A stretch of 64,000 nucleotides of DNA from Gp6-AA40 sp036802945 (GTDB taxonomy: Bacteria; Acidobacteriota; Vicinamibacteria; Vicinamibacterales; UBA2999). Numbering within the stretch: the first letter of the stretch is position 1; every line of letters begins with the position of its first letter. The position numbers and the translations under genes are program-made. The notes below the pieces were generated by a model. That model had not been told where the DNA came from, did no database searches, and was given only the letters and a program-made list of their open reading frames with translations. Shown piece after piece: positions 26,135 to 35,518 of the stretch. The stretch lies in contig DAIRVG010000001.1 in NCBI GenBank assembly GCA_036802945.1, positions 62,001 through 126,000 on the forward strand, read 5' to 3'.

Positions 26135-27712
26135 CCGGCGGAGCGCCTTGGCCGCCGCCTGTTGACGACGCCGCTCTTCGAGAGCCGCCTGCTTCTTCTC
26201 GCGGTGTTCCCTGATTCGGACCGTCTTCAGGCGTATCGCTTCTTCCTCGATCCGGATCGCGCGGCGCGCCGCCGCTCTGGCGAACGGGACCAGGATTGGC
26301 CGGATCACGTGCGTCCATACAGGTACCGGCAAGGGGGCGGGTGAGGGACCAGCGCCCAGCGCCTCGACGGCCTCCACGAACTTCGCAGTCGCGGCAATGT
26401 CGACGGGGCCGGGCCGGACAAACGTGCGGACGAAGCGCGCGCTGCGATCGGGATCCGGATCGCGATCCTCCAGCACGTCTGCGAGCTGGTGCACATGATC
26501 GTCCAGCGATCGCGCGGTTCGGAGCAAAGGCGCGGCAGGATCGAGCAGGTAATGGAAATGCAGCGTACCTTCCTGGCTGTCACGGAACTCCGGCAGAAGC
26601 ACGGTGTGCACCGGGCGGTTGAGGATAGCAGCTTCAATCATCGCGCTGGTGTTGAGGCCGACGATCGCCGAGGCGTGGTACATCGAGTCGAAGTAGTCCG
26701 TCTTCGATCGCGCGTCGACCGGCGCATCGCCAAGCGGCGGCCAGCAGGCGACGTTATCGAAGCCGGAGAAGTCGACTCCCTCCCAGGATGCACCATGCTG
26801 ATAGTGCGGGCGCACGAGCACACCGCATTCCTTCAGGATCGGATGGCTGCTGTCGCGCAGGTGTCGAATCCACTGCATGACGAACGGCGGCTCGGGGGGA
26901 CTTCCCTCGAGAAGCGACGAACACACGTAGAGGACGATCGGTCGCTCGGGCCGCAGGCCGACACGCGCGCAGAACGCCTCCTTCGTCGTCGAGGGTTGTT
27001 TTTCGAACCAGACGTCGAACAGCTGCGCGCCGGTGACGGTAATCCGATCCGGGTCCATGCCGTGGAGCTCGACGGCTTCGCGCTTCTGGACGTCGTTCCA
27101 CACCGTGATCTGCTGTGGCTGGAAGGTGAGCTCGCCCTTACTGGAAAGATGATCCCAGCTCGCGACGGCGAACATGTTGCGGATGCCGAGCTCGCACGCC
27201 GCGCGCGCGATGTCCAGTTGTGTCGTCTTGAGCACGACGAGTGGCGTCAATATGACGACATCAGGGCGCCGTTCCTGCAGATAGGCGTGAAACAGGCTTG
27301 CGCTGCGCGTTGTCCGGTCGAGGGCATCGATGGTCGCAGCGAGCAACCGGCGTCCTCGGATGCCGACGCCAGGCACCTCCGCCAGGCGGACCGCCGGGGT
27401 GGGCGCCCGTTTGCGAGCGCGGGTGAGCAGGGCCTGACTCTCACGATAGTGAGGCTCGAAGAACCGGAGGTAGAAACGCGCTCGCCGCAGGCGGTTGGCC
27501 AGCTCCCACCACGGGTTTTTGGCCATCTTTGGTGTGACCGACAAGCCGATTCCACACGTTTCGGCGAGCGAGACGACGAAGGGAGGCCACGCTGTCCCGC
27601 CCAGATGCTCCTTGACGAGCTCGACTTCGTGACCGCGGGCCGCCAGCATGCGCAGCACCGAGTCGAAGTGCCGGACGTTCGATGGTTTTCGGACGGAGAA
27701 AAGAATGCGCAC
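26117..27712 (-). CDS. Surface carbohydrate biosynthesis family (SCB) protein, paralogue 1
   Basis: This is the only minus-strand gene, with a GTG start at 27712 and 531 residues. It has the N-terminal block VRILFSVRKPSNVRHFDSVL, ASWDHLSSKGELTF, VWNDVQKREAVELHGMDPD, VLVRPHYQHG, YFDSMYHASAIVGLNTSAM and EGTLHFHYLLDP shared by all SCB proteins in the window. These fit the surface carbohydrate biosynthesis family, which looks like a GT-B or CDP-glycerol-transferase relative, so glycosyl or glycosyl-phosphate transfer is inferred. The last about 70 residues are a very basic helix with repeated Arg/Lys and Glu. It is divergent from the next SCB gene and shares the regulatory gap 27713-27835. Confidence 0.85.
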   Translation of the reverse strand: MRILFSVRKPSNVRHFDSVLRMLAARGHEVELVKEHLGGTAWPPFVVSLAETCGIGLSVTPKMAKNPWWELANRLRRARFYLRFFEPHYRESQALLTRARKRAPTPAVRLAEVPGVGIRGRRLLAATIDALDRTTRSASLFHAYLQERRPDVVILTPLVVLKTTQLDIARAACELGIRNMFAVASWDHLSSKGELTFQPQQITVWNDVQKREAVELHGMDPDRITVTGAQLFDVWFEKQPSTTKEAFCARVGLRPERPIVLYVCSSLLEGSPPEPPFVMQWIRHLRDSSHPILKECGVLVRPHYQHGASWEGVDFSGFDNVACWPPLGDAPVDARSKTDYFDSMYHASAIVGLNTSAMIEAAILNRPVHTVLLPEFRDSQEGTLHFHYLLDPAAPLLRTARSLDDHVHQLADVLEDRDPDPDRSARFVRTFVRPGPVDIAATAKFVEAVEALGAGPSPAPLPVPVWTHVIRPILVPFARAAARRAIRIEEEAIRLKTVRIREHREKKQAALEERRRQQAAAKALRRPADVS

Positions 27713-27835
27713 CTTGTGAGTCGGTGACCGGAACCTATATATTATCTACGAGTTACGGCGTCACGCTACTGTCGCAGCAGCAACTGAGCTCCCGATCCGG
27801 ATGTTAGGCGTCACGGCGGTCGTGTGCCCTCGCGA
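27713..27835. promoter_or_regulatory. Divergent intergenic region with AT-rich core and direct repeats
   Basis: This 123-base gap separates the minus-strand SCB gene from the plus-strand SCB run. It contains an AT-rich segment at about 27735-27750 (CCTATATATTATC) able to supply -10 boxes in either direction. It also holds two direct copies of GGCGTCACG, at 27757-27765 and 27807-27815, exactly 50 bases apart and each preceded by GTTA. The layout suggests a shared regulator acting on divergent promoters. Confidence 0.4.
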
Positions 27836-29551
27836 ATGAAAATCCTTTTTTCAGCGACGCATTTCGGCTTTCTTCGCAATTTCCAATCGACGATCCGCGT
27901 CCTTGCCGAACACGGCCACGAGCTTCACGTGTTGGCGGAGCGCAGCGATGCGATCGACGGTCAGAAAATGGCCGATATCCTCTCGGCTGAACATCCGTCG
28001 ATGACGTTCGAGCGACTTCCGACCAGTCGCCATCGCCTGTGGTACGCGCTCGGGAACGCTCTTCGCGCCTCGATGGACTATTGGCGATATCTCGATCCGA
28101 AATGGGACCATTCGGCGAAGCTCAGGCGCAGAGCTGCGGACCAGGCGCCGCCCTTGGCGCGCACGCTCGCGCGTCTCCCCCTTCTCGGCACGCGCTCCGG
28201 ACTGGCATTGCTTCACACCTGTTTCCACACGCTGGAACGCGCGCTGCCTCCGCCCCCCGAGGTCACGGAGGTGTTCCGACGTGTGAACCCTGACGTCCTG
28301 CTGCTGACGCCGCTCCTCTATTTCGGCTCTCAACAGGCGGCCCACGTCCGATGTGCGCGGCGCCTCGGTATAAAGTCGGTTCTGGGAGTGGGCAGCTGGG
28401 ACCATCTCACGACGAAGGGGTTGATTCACGAGATACCGGACCGTGTGCTGGTCTGGAACGAGGCGCAGAAGCGCGAGGCGATTGCGTTGCACGGCGTTCC
28501 GGCCGATCGGGTCGTTGTCACCGGCTCTCAGGCGTACGACCACTGGTTTTCGACCAAACCCGCGCTCGATCGCGCCGGATTCTGCCGTAAGGTCGGCCTC
28601 GATCCGGAGCGGCCGATGGTGCTGTATCTCTGCTCGTCGCCGTTCATTGCGCCTCACGAAGTCGGGTTCGTGCGGTCGTGGATGACCGCCATCAGACGCA
28701 GCTCCGATGAGCGCTTGCGGGGCGTCAGCCTTCTCGTGCGTCCGCATCCGCAGAACGCCGCGCAGTGGGAGAACGTCGATCTTGCCGCTGAGTTCGAGCA
28801 CGCTGCGCTCTGGCCGAAAACGGGCGTCAATCCAATCGGCGGAGTCGCGCGGTCCGACTATTTCGATTCGATGTATCACGCGGAGGCGGTCGTCGGCGTC
28901 AACACCAGCGGGATGATCGAGTCGGGGATTCTCGGCAAACCGGTGTACTCGGTCTTGACCGAGGAATTTGCCTCGACGCAGGAAGGCACGCTGCATTTTC
29001 AGCATCTCAAGAACGTCGAAGGGGGATTGCTGTACCTCGCGGGGAGTCTCGAGGAACACGCCTCGCAACTCTCGCGACTGCTCGCCGACGGGCGTTCCGA
29101 GCGGCAAGGCACGCGGCAATTCATCCAGGCATTTATCCGGCCGAACGGCCTCGATCAGGCTGCGACGCCGCTTGTCGTCGAAGCCGTCGAACACTTCGCG
29201 GAGGGACCGCGCCTCGAGGTGGAGCCGACCCCTGTGGGCGCGTCCGTCCTACGCGTTGTGCTGGCGCCAGTGGCCGTCGTCGCCACGATTGCAACCATGG
29301 AGCGCGCGAAGCTTCAGGCCATTGTGGTGCGGTGGACCAGGCCGGCGAGGCTGATTGTTCGAGCGATCGTGAGGCGGTCGATCTACGCCGCCCGGTTTGT
29401 CCTGCGGCTGCCTCGTCGATTCCTGCGGCTGGTCGGGATGGCGTTCCGGCGGCTGCTGATGGCGCCCGCCAGGTGGATGCTGCATCAAGGAAAGCTGCGG
29501 GTGCACGCCTTTCTCGTCTGGCGCAAGGGCGAGCCCGACCAGGCGCCCTGA
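27836..29551 (+). CDS. Surface carbohydrate biosynthesis family (SCB) protein, paralogue 2
   Basis: ATG 27836 gives 571 residues starting MKILFSATHFGFLRNF, aligned with other family starts. A GTG 12 bases upstream is also in frame. The shared motifs are GSWDHLTTKG near residue 190, VWNEAQKREAIALHGVPADR near 205, LLVRPHPQNAAQW near 300, YFDSMYHAEAVVGVNTSGM near 340 and EGTLHFQHLKN near 385. The last about 85 residues are Arg/Lys-rich amphipathic helix (RFVLRLPRRFLRLVGMAFRR) that may touch the membrane. It is probably a GT-B-like transferase of the SCB family. A further SCB gene begins 8 bases after its stop. Confidence 0.87.
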   Translation: MKILFSATHFGFLRNFQSTIRVLAEHGHELHVLAERSDAIDGQKMADILSAEHPSMTFERLPTSRHRLWYALGNALRASMDYWRYLDPKWDHSAKLRRRAADQAPPLARTLARLPLLGTRSGLALLHTCFHTLERALPPPPEVTEVFRRVNPDVLLLTPLLYFGSQQAAHVRCARRLGIKSVLGVGSWDHLTTKGLIHEIPDRVLVWNEAQKREAIALHGVPADRVVVTGSQAYDHWFSTKPALDRAGFCRKVGLDPERPMVLYLCSSPFIAPHEVGFVRSWMTAIRRSSDERLRGVSLLVRPHPQNAAQWENVDLAAEFEHAALWPKTGVNPIGGVARSDYFDSMYHAEAVVGVNTSGMIESGILGKPVYSVLTEEFASTQEGTLHFQHLKNVEGGLLYLAGSLEEHASQLSRLLADGRSERQGTRQFIQAFIRPNGLDQAATPLVVEAVEHFAEGPRLEVEPTPVGASVLRVVLAPVAVVATIATMERAKLQAIVVRWTRPARLIVRAIVRRSIYAARFVLRLPRRFLRLVGMAFRRLLMAPARWMLHQGKLRVHAFLVWRKGEPDQAP

Positions 29552-29559
29552 CTAACTGC

Positions 29560-31320
29560 ATGCGCATTTACTGCTCCATGCATCACCTCGGCTCGTTCCT
29601 GGTATATGAGCCGGTGATCCGTGAGCTGGCCGGGCGTGGCCATGACATGCACTTGGCCGTCAGCCGGGCGGAGACACTGGGCTGGGAGCAAACGCTGCAG
29701 TCGGTGCTCGTCGATCATCCCAATATCACCTGGAGCTGGCTGTCGCCGTCACCGCTCTCGTCGAGCATCTGGTTCGAGCTCGCGAAAACCATTCGCATCT
29801 GGGCTGGCTATCTGCGCTACTTCGAGCCCGAGTACGCTGACGCTCCAAGGCTGAAGGAGCGCGCGGAGCAGGGAGTGCCGCCTGGACTGGTTCGCCTGAG
29901 CGCCCGGCCGATTTTTCGCAAGGCGCGAAATCGGCAACGGCTGCTGCGGCTGCTGCGGCTGGTCGAACGGACCGTCCCGCCCGTTCCGGAAGTGCAGCAG
30001 GCACTGCGCGAGTACAACCCGGACCTGGTGTTCATCACACCGCTCGTCTACCTTGGCTCCTGGCAGTTCGAAGTGCTCCGTACCGCGCTGGCCGAAGGAT
30101 TGCGCACCGCATTCGGCGTCGGGAGCTGGGATCACCTCTCGAGCAAGGCACTCATTCGGGATATCCCGCAGCGCGTGCTTGTGTGGAACGAGACACAGAA
30201 GGACGAGGCGATGCGTCTGCACGGGGTGCCGGCGGATCGGATCGTGGTGACGGGCGCACAGTGCTACGATCGGTGGTTCGACCGCGCACCGGTGCGCTCG
30301 CGCGAAGAGTTCTGTCGGCGCGTCGGGTTGCCACACGATCGCCCCTTCATCCTGTACGTGTGCTCGGCGCTGTTCTGGGGCAGTCCTGTCGAAGCGGAGT
30401 TTGTCCGTCGTTGGATCCAGGAGCTCCGCGCGAGCGGACACCCGGTGCTGCGTTCGGCCGCCGTGCTGATCAGGCCCCACCCGGCGCGCCTGGAGGAGTG
30501 GAAGGCGATCGACCTGTCGTCGTTCGAGGGCGTGTCGTTGTACGGCTCGAACCCGAAGGACCCCGAGTCGAGGGAAGACTATTTCGAGTCCCTCTTCTAC
30601 AGCAGTGCGGTCGCAGGCCTCAACACGAGCGCGTTCATCGAGGCGGCCGTGGTCGGACGCCCGGTGCACACGGTCCTTGCGCCGGAATACCACGACAATC
30701 AGGAAGGGACGCTGCATTTCCACTATCTGACTCGCGTGGGTGGAGGCGTGCTGCATGCGGCGCGGACGGTCGACGAACATCACGCGCTGCTCGCGGCATC
30801 GCTGCAGGGACCTGCCGGCGAGCCCGGCACGAACCCGCAGTTCGTGCGCGAGTTCGTCCGGCCGTTCGGGCTCGACAGGGCGGCGACGCCGATCCTCTGT
30901 GAAGCGCTCGAGGAGCTCGGCCGCATGCCGGCGCCGGCGCCGGTCACAATCCCGCGGTCGCTTGCCTGGCTGCGATCGGCGGTCTACCCGATGGCCGTCC
31001 TCCTGCAGCGGCTGTACGGAGGGGCGGTCTTTCGCGACGTCGAGCGCCTGCAGCGACAACGCGATCACGAGCGCGGTCGCGAGCTGGAGGCCGAGCGGCG
31101 AAGGACCGAGAAGATTGCCGCGCGGGCGGAAAAGATTCGACGGGTCGAAGCGGCACGCGAGGCGGAACGGCGCAGTCGTGAAGAGCGCCTCGCCGCGTCG
31201 GCGCGGGCCAAGAGCTTAGCGAAAGCCGCCCGCGAGCGCCACAAGGCGCGGCACCGGCGCTCGAAGCGTCGTGCGGCGTTTGTCGCGCAGATCAAGCGTC
31301 GGATGGGATTCGGACAATGA
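29560..31320 (+). CDS. Surface carbohydrate biosynthesis family (SCB) protein, paralogue 3
   Basis: ATG 29560, 586 residues, opening MRIYCSMHHLGSFLVYEPVI. SCB landmarks are GSWDHLSSKALIRD, VWNETQKDEAMRLHGVPADR, ALFWGSPVEAEFVRRWI, LIRPHPARLEEWKAIDL, YFESLFYSSAVAGLNTSAF and EGTLHFHYLTR. Residues about 490-586 are an extraordinarily charged, coiled-coil-like tail of alternating Arg/Lys and Glu/Ala, ending in basic RHRRSKRRAAF. The longer in-frame start at 29332 would overlap the preceding gene by 220 bases and is rejected. A GPW-family gene overlaps its stop (ATGA at 31317), an early hint that the two families work together. Confidence 0.88.
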   Translation: MRIYCSMHHLGSFLVYEPVIRELAGRGHDMHLAVSRAETLGWEQTLQSVLVDHPNITWSWLSPSPLSSSIWFELAKTIRIWAGYLRYFEPEYADAPRLKERAEQGVPPGLVRLSARPIFRKARNRQRLLRLLRLVERTVPPVPEVQQALREYNPDLVFITPLVYLGSWQFEVLRTALAEGLRTAFGVGSWDHLSSKALIRDIPQRVLVWNETQKDEAMRLHGVPADRIVVTGAQCYDRWFDRAPVRSREEFCRRVGLPHDRPFILYVCSALFWGSPVEAEFVRRWIQELRASGHPVLRSAAVLIRPHPARLEEWKAIDLSSFEGVSLYGSNPKDPESREDYFESLFYSSAVAGLNTSAFIEAAVVGRPVHTVLAPEYHDNQEGTLHFHYLTRVGGGVLHAARTVDEHHALLAASLQGPAGEPGTNPQFVREFVRPFGLDRAATPILCEALEELGRMPAPAPVTIPRSLAWLRSAVYPMAVLLQRLYGGAVFRDVERLQRQRDHERGRELEAERRRTEKIAARAEKIRRVEAAREAERRSREERLAASARAKSLAKAARERHKARHRRSKRRAAFVAQIKRRMGFGQ

Positions 31321-32564
31321 CGATCTTGGGGTCGGTGCGGCGCCTGCTTACGGGACGACACCAGCTCGAGCGCTTGTCGGCGCTCGAGGAGAAGGTGGTC
31401 AAGTTCGGTCGGGCGCAGCGCGAGCAGCTCGCGAGCCAGGATGCGCGGCTCCATTCGCTGCAGAACGCTGTCGGGGAATGTGCGAGCGCGACCGCCGTCC
31501 GGGCGGTCGGGCGGCACGTTGAAGGCGTGCAGACCTCACTGGCCCAGCTCGACCGAACCTTCGCCGAAGCGTTGGAGCGCGCCCGTCTCCTTGACGAACA
31601 GGGGCATGAAGATCGCCGTTTTGCCCGTCGCATCGAATCGATGCTTCGTCAGCGGCATCCGATCATCGTCGGTCCCTGGACCGGCGAGATTGGATTCGAG
31701 CTGCTGTACTGGATTCCGTTCGTCCGCTGGGTGGCGCAGACCTACAGCGTGCCGCCCGAGCGGTTGCTCGTCGTGTCGCGAGGCGGGGTCAGGTGCTGGT
31801 ACGGCGGCCTCGCCGCGAACTATGCGGACGTGTTCACGTTCTTCGCCCCGGACGAATTCAGGGCGGCGACGGAAGCGACAAAGAAACAGCGCCGCGTGCG
31901 GGCATTCGATGGCGAGGTTGTCGATCGGGTGATTGCCGCGCATCAGACCGGTCGCGCAAGCCTGCTTCATCCCGGGATGATGTACCGCCTGTTGATGCCC
32001 TTCTGGAAGGAGCTGGCGCCGGTGACGCGCGTCGATCGGTACGCAGCCTATGCCAGGATTGAACCGGAAAATGAGCCGGCGCTGCGCGAGCTTCCCTCCG
32101 AATACGCCGCGGCCAAGTTCTATTTCAGCGACTGTTTCCCCGATACGCCGTCAAACCGGGCGCTCGTGGCATCGATACTGGAGACGATCAGCCGGGACCG
32201 TCCCGTCGTGCTGCTCAATACACCCTTCGCGGTTGACGATCACTGCGACGCCGCGGTCGCCGGCGGCCGTGTGATGACGATAGGACCTGCGCACATGGTT
32301 CCGGAGCGCAACCTTGCGGTGCAGACGGCCGTCATCGCCGGCGCGCACAGCTTCGTCGGCACCTATGGCGGCTATTCGTATCTCGCGCCGTTCTGCGGTG
32401 TGCCGTCGCTGGCGTTCTATTCGCGCCGGACGTTCCAGTCGCCACATCTTGACGTCGCCCGACGCCTGTTCGAACGGCTCGGCAGCGCTCCGCTGGTTCC
32501 CGTTGACGTCGGCGACCTTCCGCTGCTGCGACTCGCGTTGTCCGGATCGCCTTCAACGATATGA
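31317..32564 (+). CDS. GPW-family protein 1 (uncharacterised, GT-B-like), coiled-coil N-terminus
   Basis: 415 residues. The first about 105 are a heptad-rich coiled coil (RLSALEEKVVKFGRAQREQLASQ). The conserved domain follows: IIVGPWTGEIGFELLYWIPF near residue 117, VVSRGGVRCWY near 150, LLHPGMMYRLL near 215, AAKFYFSDCFPDTPSNRA near 260, VVLLNTPFAVDDH near 295 and SFVGTYGGYSYLAPF near 345. The two-lobe layout with a C-terminal glycine/tyrosine substrate motif resembles GT-B-type glycosyltransferases. I do not recognise a named family, so function is inference. It is translationally coupled to SCB genes on both sides (ATGA overlaps at 31317 and 32561). Confidence 0.8.
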   Translation: MTILGSVRRLLTGRHQLERLSALEEKVVKFGRAQREQLASQDARLHSLQNAVGECASATAVRAVGRHVEGVQTSLAQLDRTFAEALERARLLDEQGHEDRRFARRIESMLRQRHPIIVGPWTGEIGFELLYWIPFVRWVAQTYSVPPERLLVVSRGGVRCWYGGLAANYADVFTFFAPDEFRAATEATKKQRRVRAFDGEVVDRVIAAHQTGRASLLHPGMMYRLLMPFWKELAPVTRVDRYAAYARIEPENEPALRELPSEYAAAKFYFSDCFPDTPSNRALVASILETISRDRPVVLLNTPFAVDDHCDAAVAGGRVMTIGPAHMVPERNLAVQTAVIAGAHSFVGTYGGYSYLAPFCGVPSLAFYSRRTFQSPHLDVARRLFERLGSAPLVPVDVGDLPLLRLALSGSPSTI

Positions 32565-34228
32565 AGATTCTGTTTCTGATGGACTCGCCGGAGTACCTCC
32601 GGTTTTTCGACTCGGTGATCGGTGAGCTCGCCGCGCGCGGACACCAGGTCACTCTCGCCGTCGGGTACGGGCGCGAGAAGAAACCGGTCGGGCTCGAGGG
32701 GTTGCACGCGCACTTTCCCAACGTGCGCGTCGCCGGCGTCGTTCCGCAGGCGGAAGGGATGTGGGCCGACATCGCGTTCAGGCTCCGCGGAATCATGGAT
32801 TTCGTTCGGTACCTTCACCCGCGGTTCGCGGCCGCGCCGGCGCTTCGCGCGCGGATGAAGCGGAAGGTGCTGCCGTCCGCGTATCACTGGCTGGACGCGA
32901 TTCCACGCGTCGCTCCCGACACGGTGCGGCGGCTCGAACGCGTGTTGATGGCCGGTGAGCAGGCCGTGCCGCTGAATCGGCTCATCGTCGACTTCCTGCG
33001 CAATGAAGCGCCCGACGTGCTGCTGGTCTCGCCCCTCGTCGCGTCAGCATCACCGCAGGTGGATTGGATCAAGGCGGCACGCGCGTGCGGCATCCGCACG
33101 GCGGTGTGCGTGGCAAGTTGGGACAACTTGACCAACAAGGGGCTCATGCGTGTCGAGCCCGATCTGGTCGTCGTCTGGAACGATGCCCAGAAGCGGGAAG
33201 CCTCCGAGTACCACTACATTCCCGCCGAGAAAGTGGTCACGACGGGAGCGCAGCCGTTCGACCGCTGGTTTGCGAGACAGGTCACGCGCGAACGCGACGC
33301 GTTCTGCGCGCGCGTGGGCCTGCCGGACGATGGACCGTTCATCCTCTTCACGGGATCGTCCGCGTTCATCTCACGTTCGAACGTCGAGGTGCCTTTCGTT
33401 CGGCGCTGGATCGCCTCGCTGCGCGCCAGCGACGATCCGGTGCTGCAGCGGATCAACATCCTGGTCAGGCCGCATCCGTACAACTATCACTCGTGGGCAA
33501 CCGACCCGCTGGCTGACCTGTCCGGCGTGAGGGTGTTTCCGCCACGGGGGTACAATCCTGTAGACGAAGAGAATCGGGCGGACTTCTTCGATTCGCTCCA
33601 CCACTGCACGGCGGTCGTCGGGGTCAATACGAGCGCCATGATCGAAGCAGCGATTCTCGGGCGTCCGGTCTTCTCGATGCTCTCGGAGGAGTTCGCGGGC
33701 ACGCAGGAGGGGACCATTCATTTTCATTACCTGCTGCCCGAAAACGGCGGATTCCTGCGAATCGCGGCAGGTCTCGACGAGCACGTCCGGCAGCTCGCGG
33801 AACGGCTCGCCGACACCGAGGGGGCGCGGGCAGAGACTCAGCGATTTGTCGCCAGCTTTCTGCGACCTCATGGGCTCGATCGGGCGGCCACGCCAATTTT
33901 TGCGGATGCAGTAGAGCAACTGGCCGCCACGCCGGCGCCCGCGCCCGTTTTTGCACCCGCTTGGGCGCTGGTTCTGCGACCCCTGTTGCTCGCGGGCGCG
34001 CTCGTTCAGGCCGCGGCGAACGTGGCCAAGAAGGGCAAGAAACGTATCCCGGGAAGACGCCGGGTCATCAACGCGGTGCACCGGACCGGCAAGACTGCTC
34101 ACCGGACGAGAAAGGGACTGGCGAAGGCAGGGCGGGTGGCCGCGTCACGGCTGCGCCGACGTGCGAAGCTCGCAGGGAAGCAGTGGCAGAGGGTGGTCGT
34201 CAAGCCGCTGCGAACGGGGCGCGAATAG
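32561..34228 (+). CDS. Surface carbohydrate biosynthesis family (SCB) protein, paralogue 4
   Basis: 555 residues from ATG 32561, starting MKILFLMDSPEYLRFFDSVI. The family blocks are present: ASWDNLTNKGLMRVEPD near 185, VWNDAQKREASEYHYIPAEK near 205, ILVRPHPYNYHSWATD near 305, FFDSLHHCTAVVGVNTSAM near 345 and EGTIHFHYLLPENG near 385. Here the usual WDHL is WDNL, a variation at one of the best conserved positions. The C-terminal about 75 residues are extremely basic (KKGKKRIPGRRR, RLRRRAKLAGK). It is the last member of a four-gene SCB/GPW run, and a 30-base gap with AAAGAGG leads to the oxygenase gene. Confidence 0.88.
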   Translation: MKILFLMDSPEYLRFFDSVIGELAARGHQVTLAVGYGREKKPVGLEGLHAHFPNVRVAGVVPQAEGMWADIAFRLRGIMDFVRYLHPRFAAAPALRARMKRKVLPSAYHWLDAIPRVAPDTVRRLERVLMAGEQAVPLNRLIVDFLRNEAPDVLLVSPLVASASPQVDWIKAARACGIRTAVCVASWDNLTNKGLMRVEPDLVVVWNDAQKREASEYHYIPAEKVVTTGAQPFDRWFARQVTRERDAFCARVGLPDDGPFILFTGSSAFISRSNVEVPFVRRWIASLRASDDPVLQRINILVRPHPYNYHSWATDPLADLSGVRVFPPRGYNPVDEENRADFFDSLHHCTAVVGVNTSAMIEAAILGRPVFSMLSEEFAGTQEGTIHFHYLLPENGGFLRIAAGLDEHVRQLAERLADTEGARAETQRFVASFLRPHGLDRAATPIFADAVEQLAATPAPAPVFAPAWALVLRPLLLAGALVQAAANVAKKGKKRIPGRRRVINAVHRTGKTAHRTRKGLAKAGRVAASRLRRRAKLAGKQWQRVVVKPLRTGRE

Positions 34229-34258
34229 CTGGTGTGTCACTGAAAGAGGTTTTCTGTC

Positions 34259-35365
34259 ATGTTCCGGAATCTTGTTGCCTCGCTCGCCAATCTCCGACCG
34301 GGTTCACAGGCACACCTCCGTCAGGCAGTCGACGTTCTGTCCGCCGACGCCCGCGAACTGAAGTGCACCGTCGCACAGCTCGTGGAGCAGCAGCAGCGCT
34401 TCGAAGCCAGTTCCGCACGTTGGGCCGGGGAGATTAGCGAACAGCTGTCGGCGCTCGCAGGCATGCGGGAAGTGCTGGATTCGCTGGTCCTGCGCGAATC
34501 GCAGCTGCGCGCGATCCTTCAGGCGGACGCCGCGCTCCAGGCGAAGTTCGACGAGCTCGAGACGAAGCCGATCCTCAAGGAGCCTCGCATCGCGAGAGTT
34601 GCCGGCGCCGCAGTGGAACGCGCCGAGTTACGCATGGATCCTTTTCCGCACGCCGTCATCGAGGACCTGTTTCCACGCAGTTTCTACAAGGCGCTTGTGC
34701 ACGGCATTCCACCGGTCGAGCTGTTCGAGGACAAGCCGGTCAACCACCAGCAGCTGCCCGTGCCATTCACACTCGGCCCTGCCTACAGCCGGCGCGTGTG
34801 GAGCTTCATGACTGAAGTCGTCGAGCGCGTCATGGTGCCCCTGCTCGTCGACAAGTTCCGCGCCCCCTTGGAGACCTGGATCGCGGAGAATTGGCCGGCG
34901 CTCGCGGCCGACCCTCTCGGGCCGCCAATGGAGCTGCACGGAAATGCTGGACGCGTCATGCGGCGGCGTCGCGGTTACAACATCCCGCCGCATCGCGATC
35001 CGAAATGGGGGTTTCTCACCTGCCTCGTCTACCTGGCACGATCAGGCGATCCGGAGACGTGGGGCACCGGCCTGTACGCCGTCGATGAGGATCAGGAGGC
35101 GCAGGGCGCCCTGCCGCACTGGATCGACCCAACGATCTGCCGTCTTGTGCGGGAGGTCCCGTTCAAGGCAAACAGCGCGCTCGTCTTTCTCAACTCGTCG
35201 GGGGCACACGGCGCATCGATTCCCGCCGACGCGGAGCCCGCCGACCTCGAGCGCTACGCGTACCAGTTCAGAGTTGGTCCGACCCGCGACTCGATCGCCG
35301 CGTTGATGAAGCTGCTGCCTCAAGAGCGCCAGCCGGCGTGGGCAGGCAAACTCGTCGAAGCGTAG
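34259..35365 (+). CDS. 2-oxoglutarate/Fe(II)-dependent oxygenase-like protein, paralogue A
   Basis: A 368-residue protein with a predicted coiled coil over residues about 15-105 and a double-stranded beta-helix domain from about 115. The metal triad is readable: PPHRDPK gives His245 and Asp247, and GAHGASIP gives His317. A downstream Arg in QFRVG (about 340) can bind the 2-oxoglutarate carboxylate. MDPFPHAVIEDLFPRSFY is a typical N-terminal block of prolyl-4-hydroxylase-like glycan or small-molecule hydroxylases. It probably hydroxylates a sugar, lipid or peptide substrate of this pathway. The AAAGAGG at about 34241 serves as ribosome binding site. Gene order places it immediately before the regulator with the palindrome. 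Confidence 0.8.
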   Translation: MFRNLVASLANLRPGSQAHLRQAVDVLSADARELKCTVAQLVEQQQRFEASSARWAGEISEQLSALAGMREVLDSLVLRESQLRAILQADAALQAKFDELETKPILKEPRIARVAGAAVERAELRMDPFPHAVIEDLFPRSFYKALVHGIPPVELFEDKPVNHQQLPVPFTLGPAYSRRVWSFMTEVVERVMVPLLVDKFRAPLETWIAENWPALAADPLGPPMELHGNAGRVMRRRRGYNIPPHRDPKWGFLTCLVYLARSGDPETWGTGLYAVDEDQEAQGALPHWIDPTICRLVREVPFKANSALVFLNSSGAHGASIPADAEPADLERYAYQFRVGPTRDSIAALMKLLPQERQPAWAGKLVEA

Positions 35366-35447
35366 CGGTCCACGCCGACCCACGGGGCCATTGTTGCGGC
35401 GACGATCCCTGCCGCGCAGAGCTGAGCGGGAGACGCGGGCGTTCGCG

Positions 35448-35477
35448 TTGACAACGCAGATCCCCGTCAGTGACAAT
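35448..35477 (+). promoter_or_regulatory. Candidate sigma-70 promoter upstream of the winged-helix regulator
   Basis: A perfect TTGACA at 35448-35453 and GACAAT at 35472-35477 are 18 bases apart. The palindrome at 35482 begins four bases downstream, over the expected start site. The rest of the 239-base gap (35366-35604) shows no gene. Confidence 0.5.
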
Positions 35478-35481
35478 GCCA

Positions 35482-35518
35482 CGTTCAGGATCTGAACAGT
35501 TTGTTCAGATCTTGAACG
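35482..35518. promoter_or_regulatory. Operator-like palindrome, 17-bp arms with 3-base centre
   Basis: The left arm (35482-35498) contains GATCTGAACA and the right arm (35502-35518) TGTTCAGATC, separated by GTT. Sixteen of 17 arm positions are complementary and the exception would be a G-U pair in RNA. It lies just downstream of the promoter boxes and 86 bases before the regulator's ATG, which is an arrangement typical of an autorepressor binding site. Confidence 0.6.
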
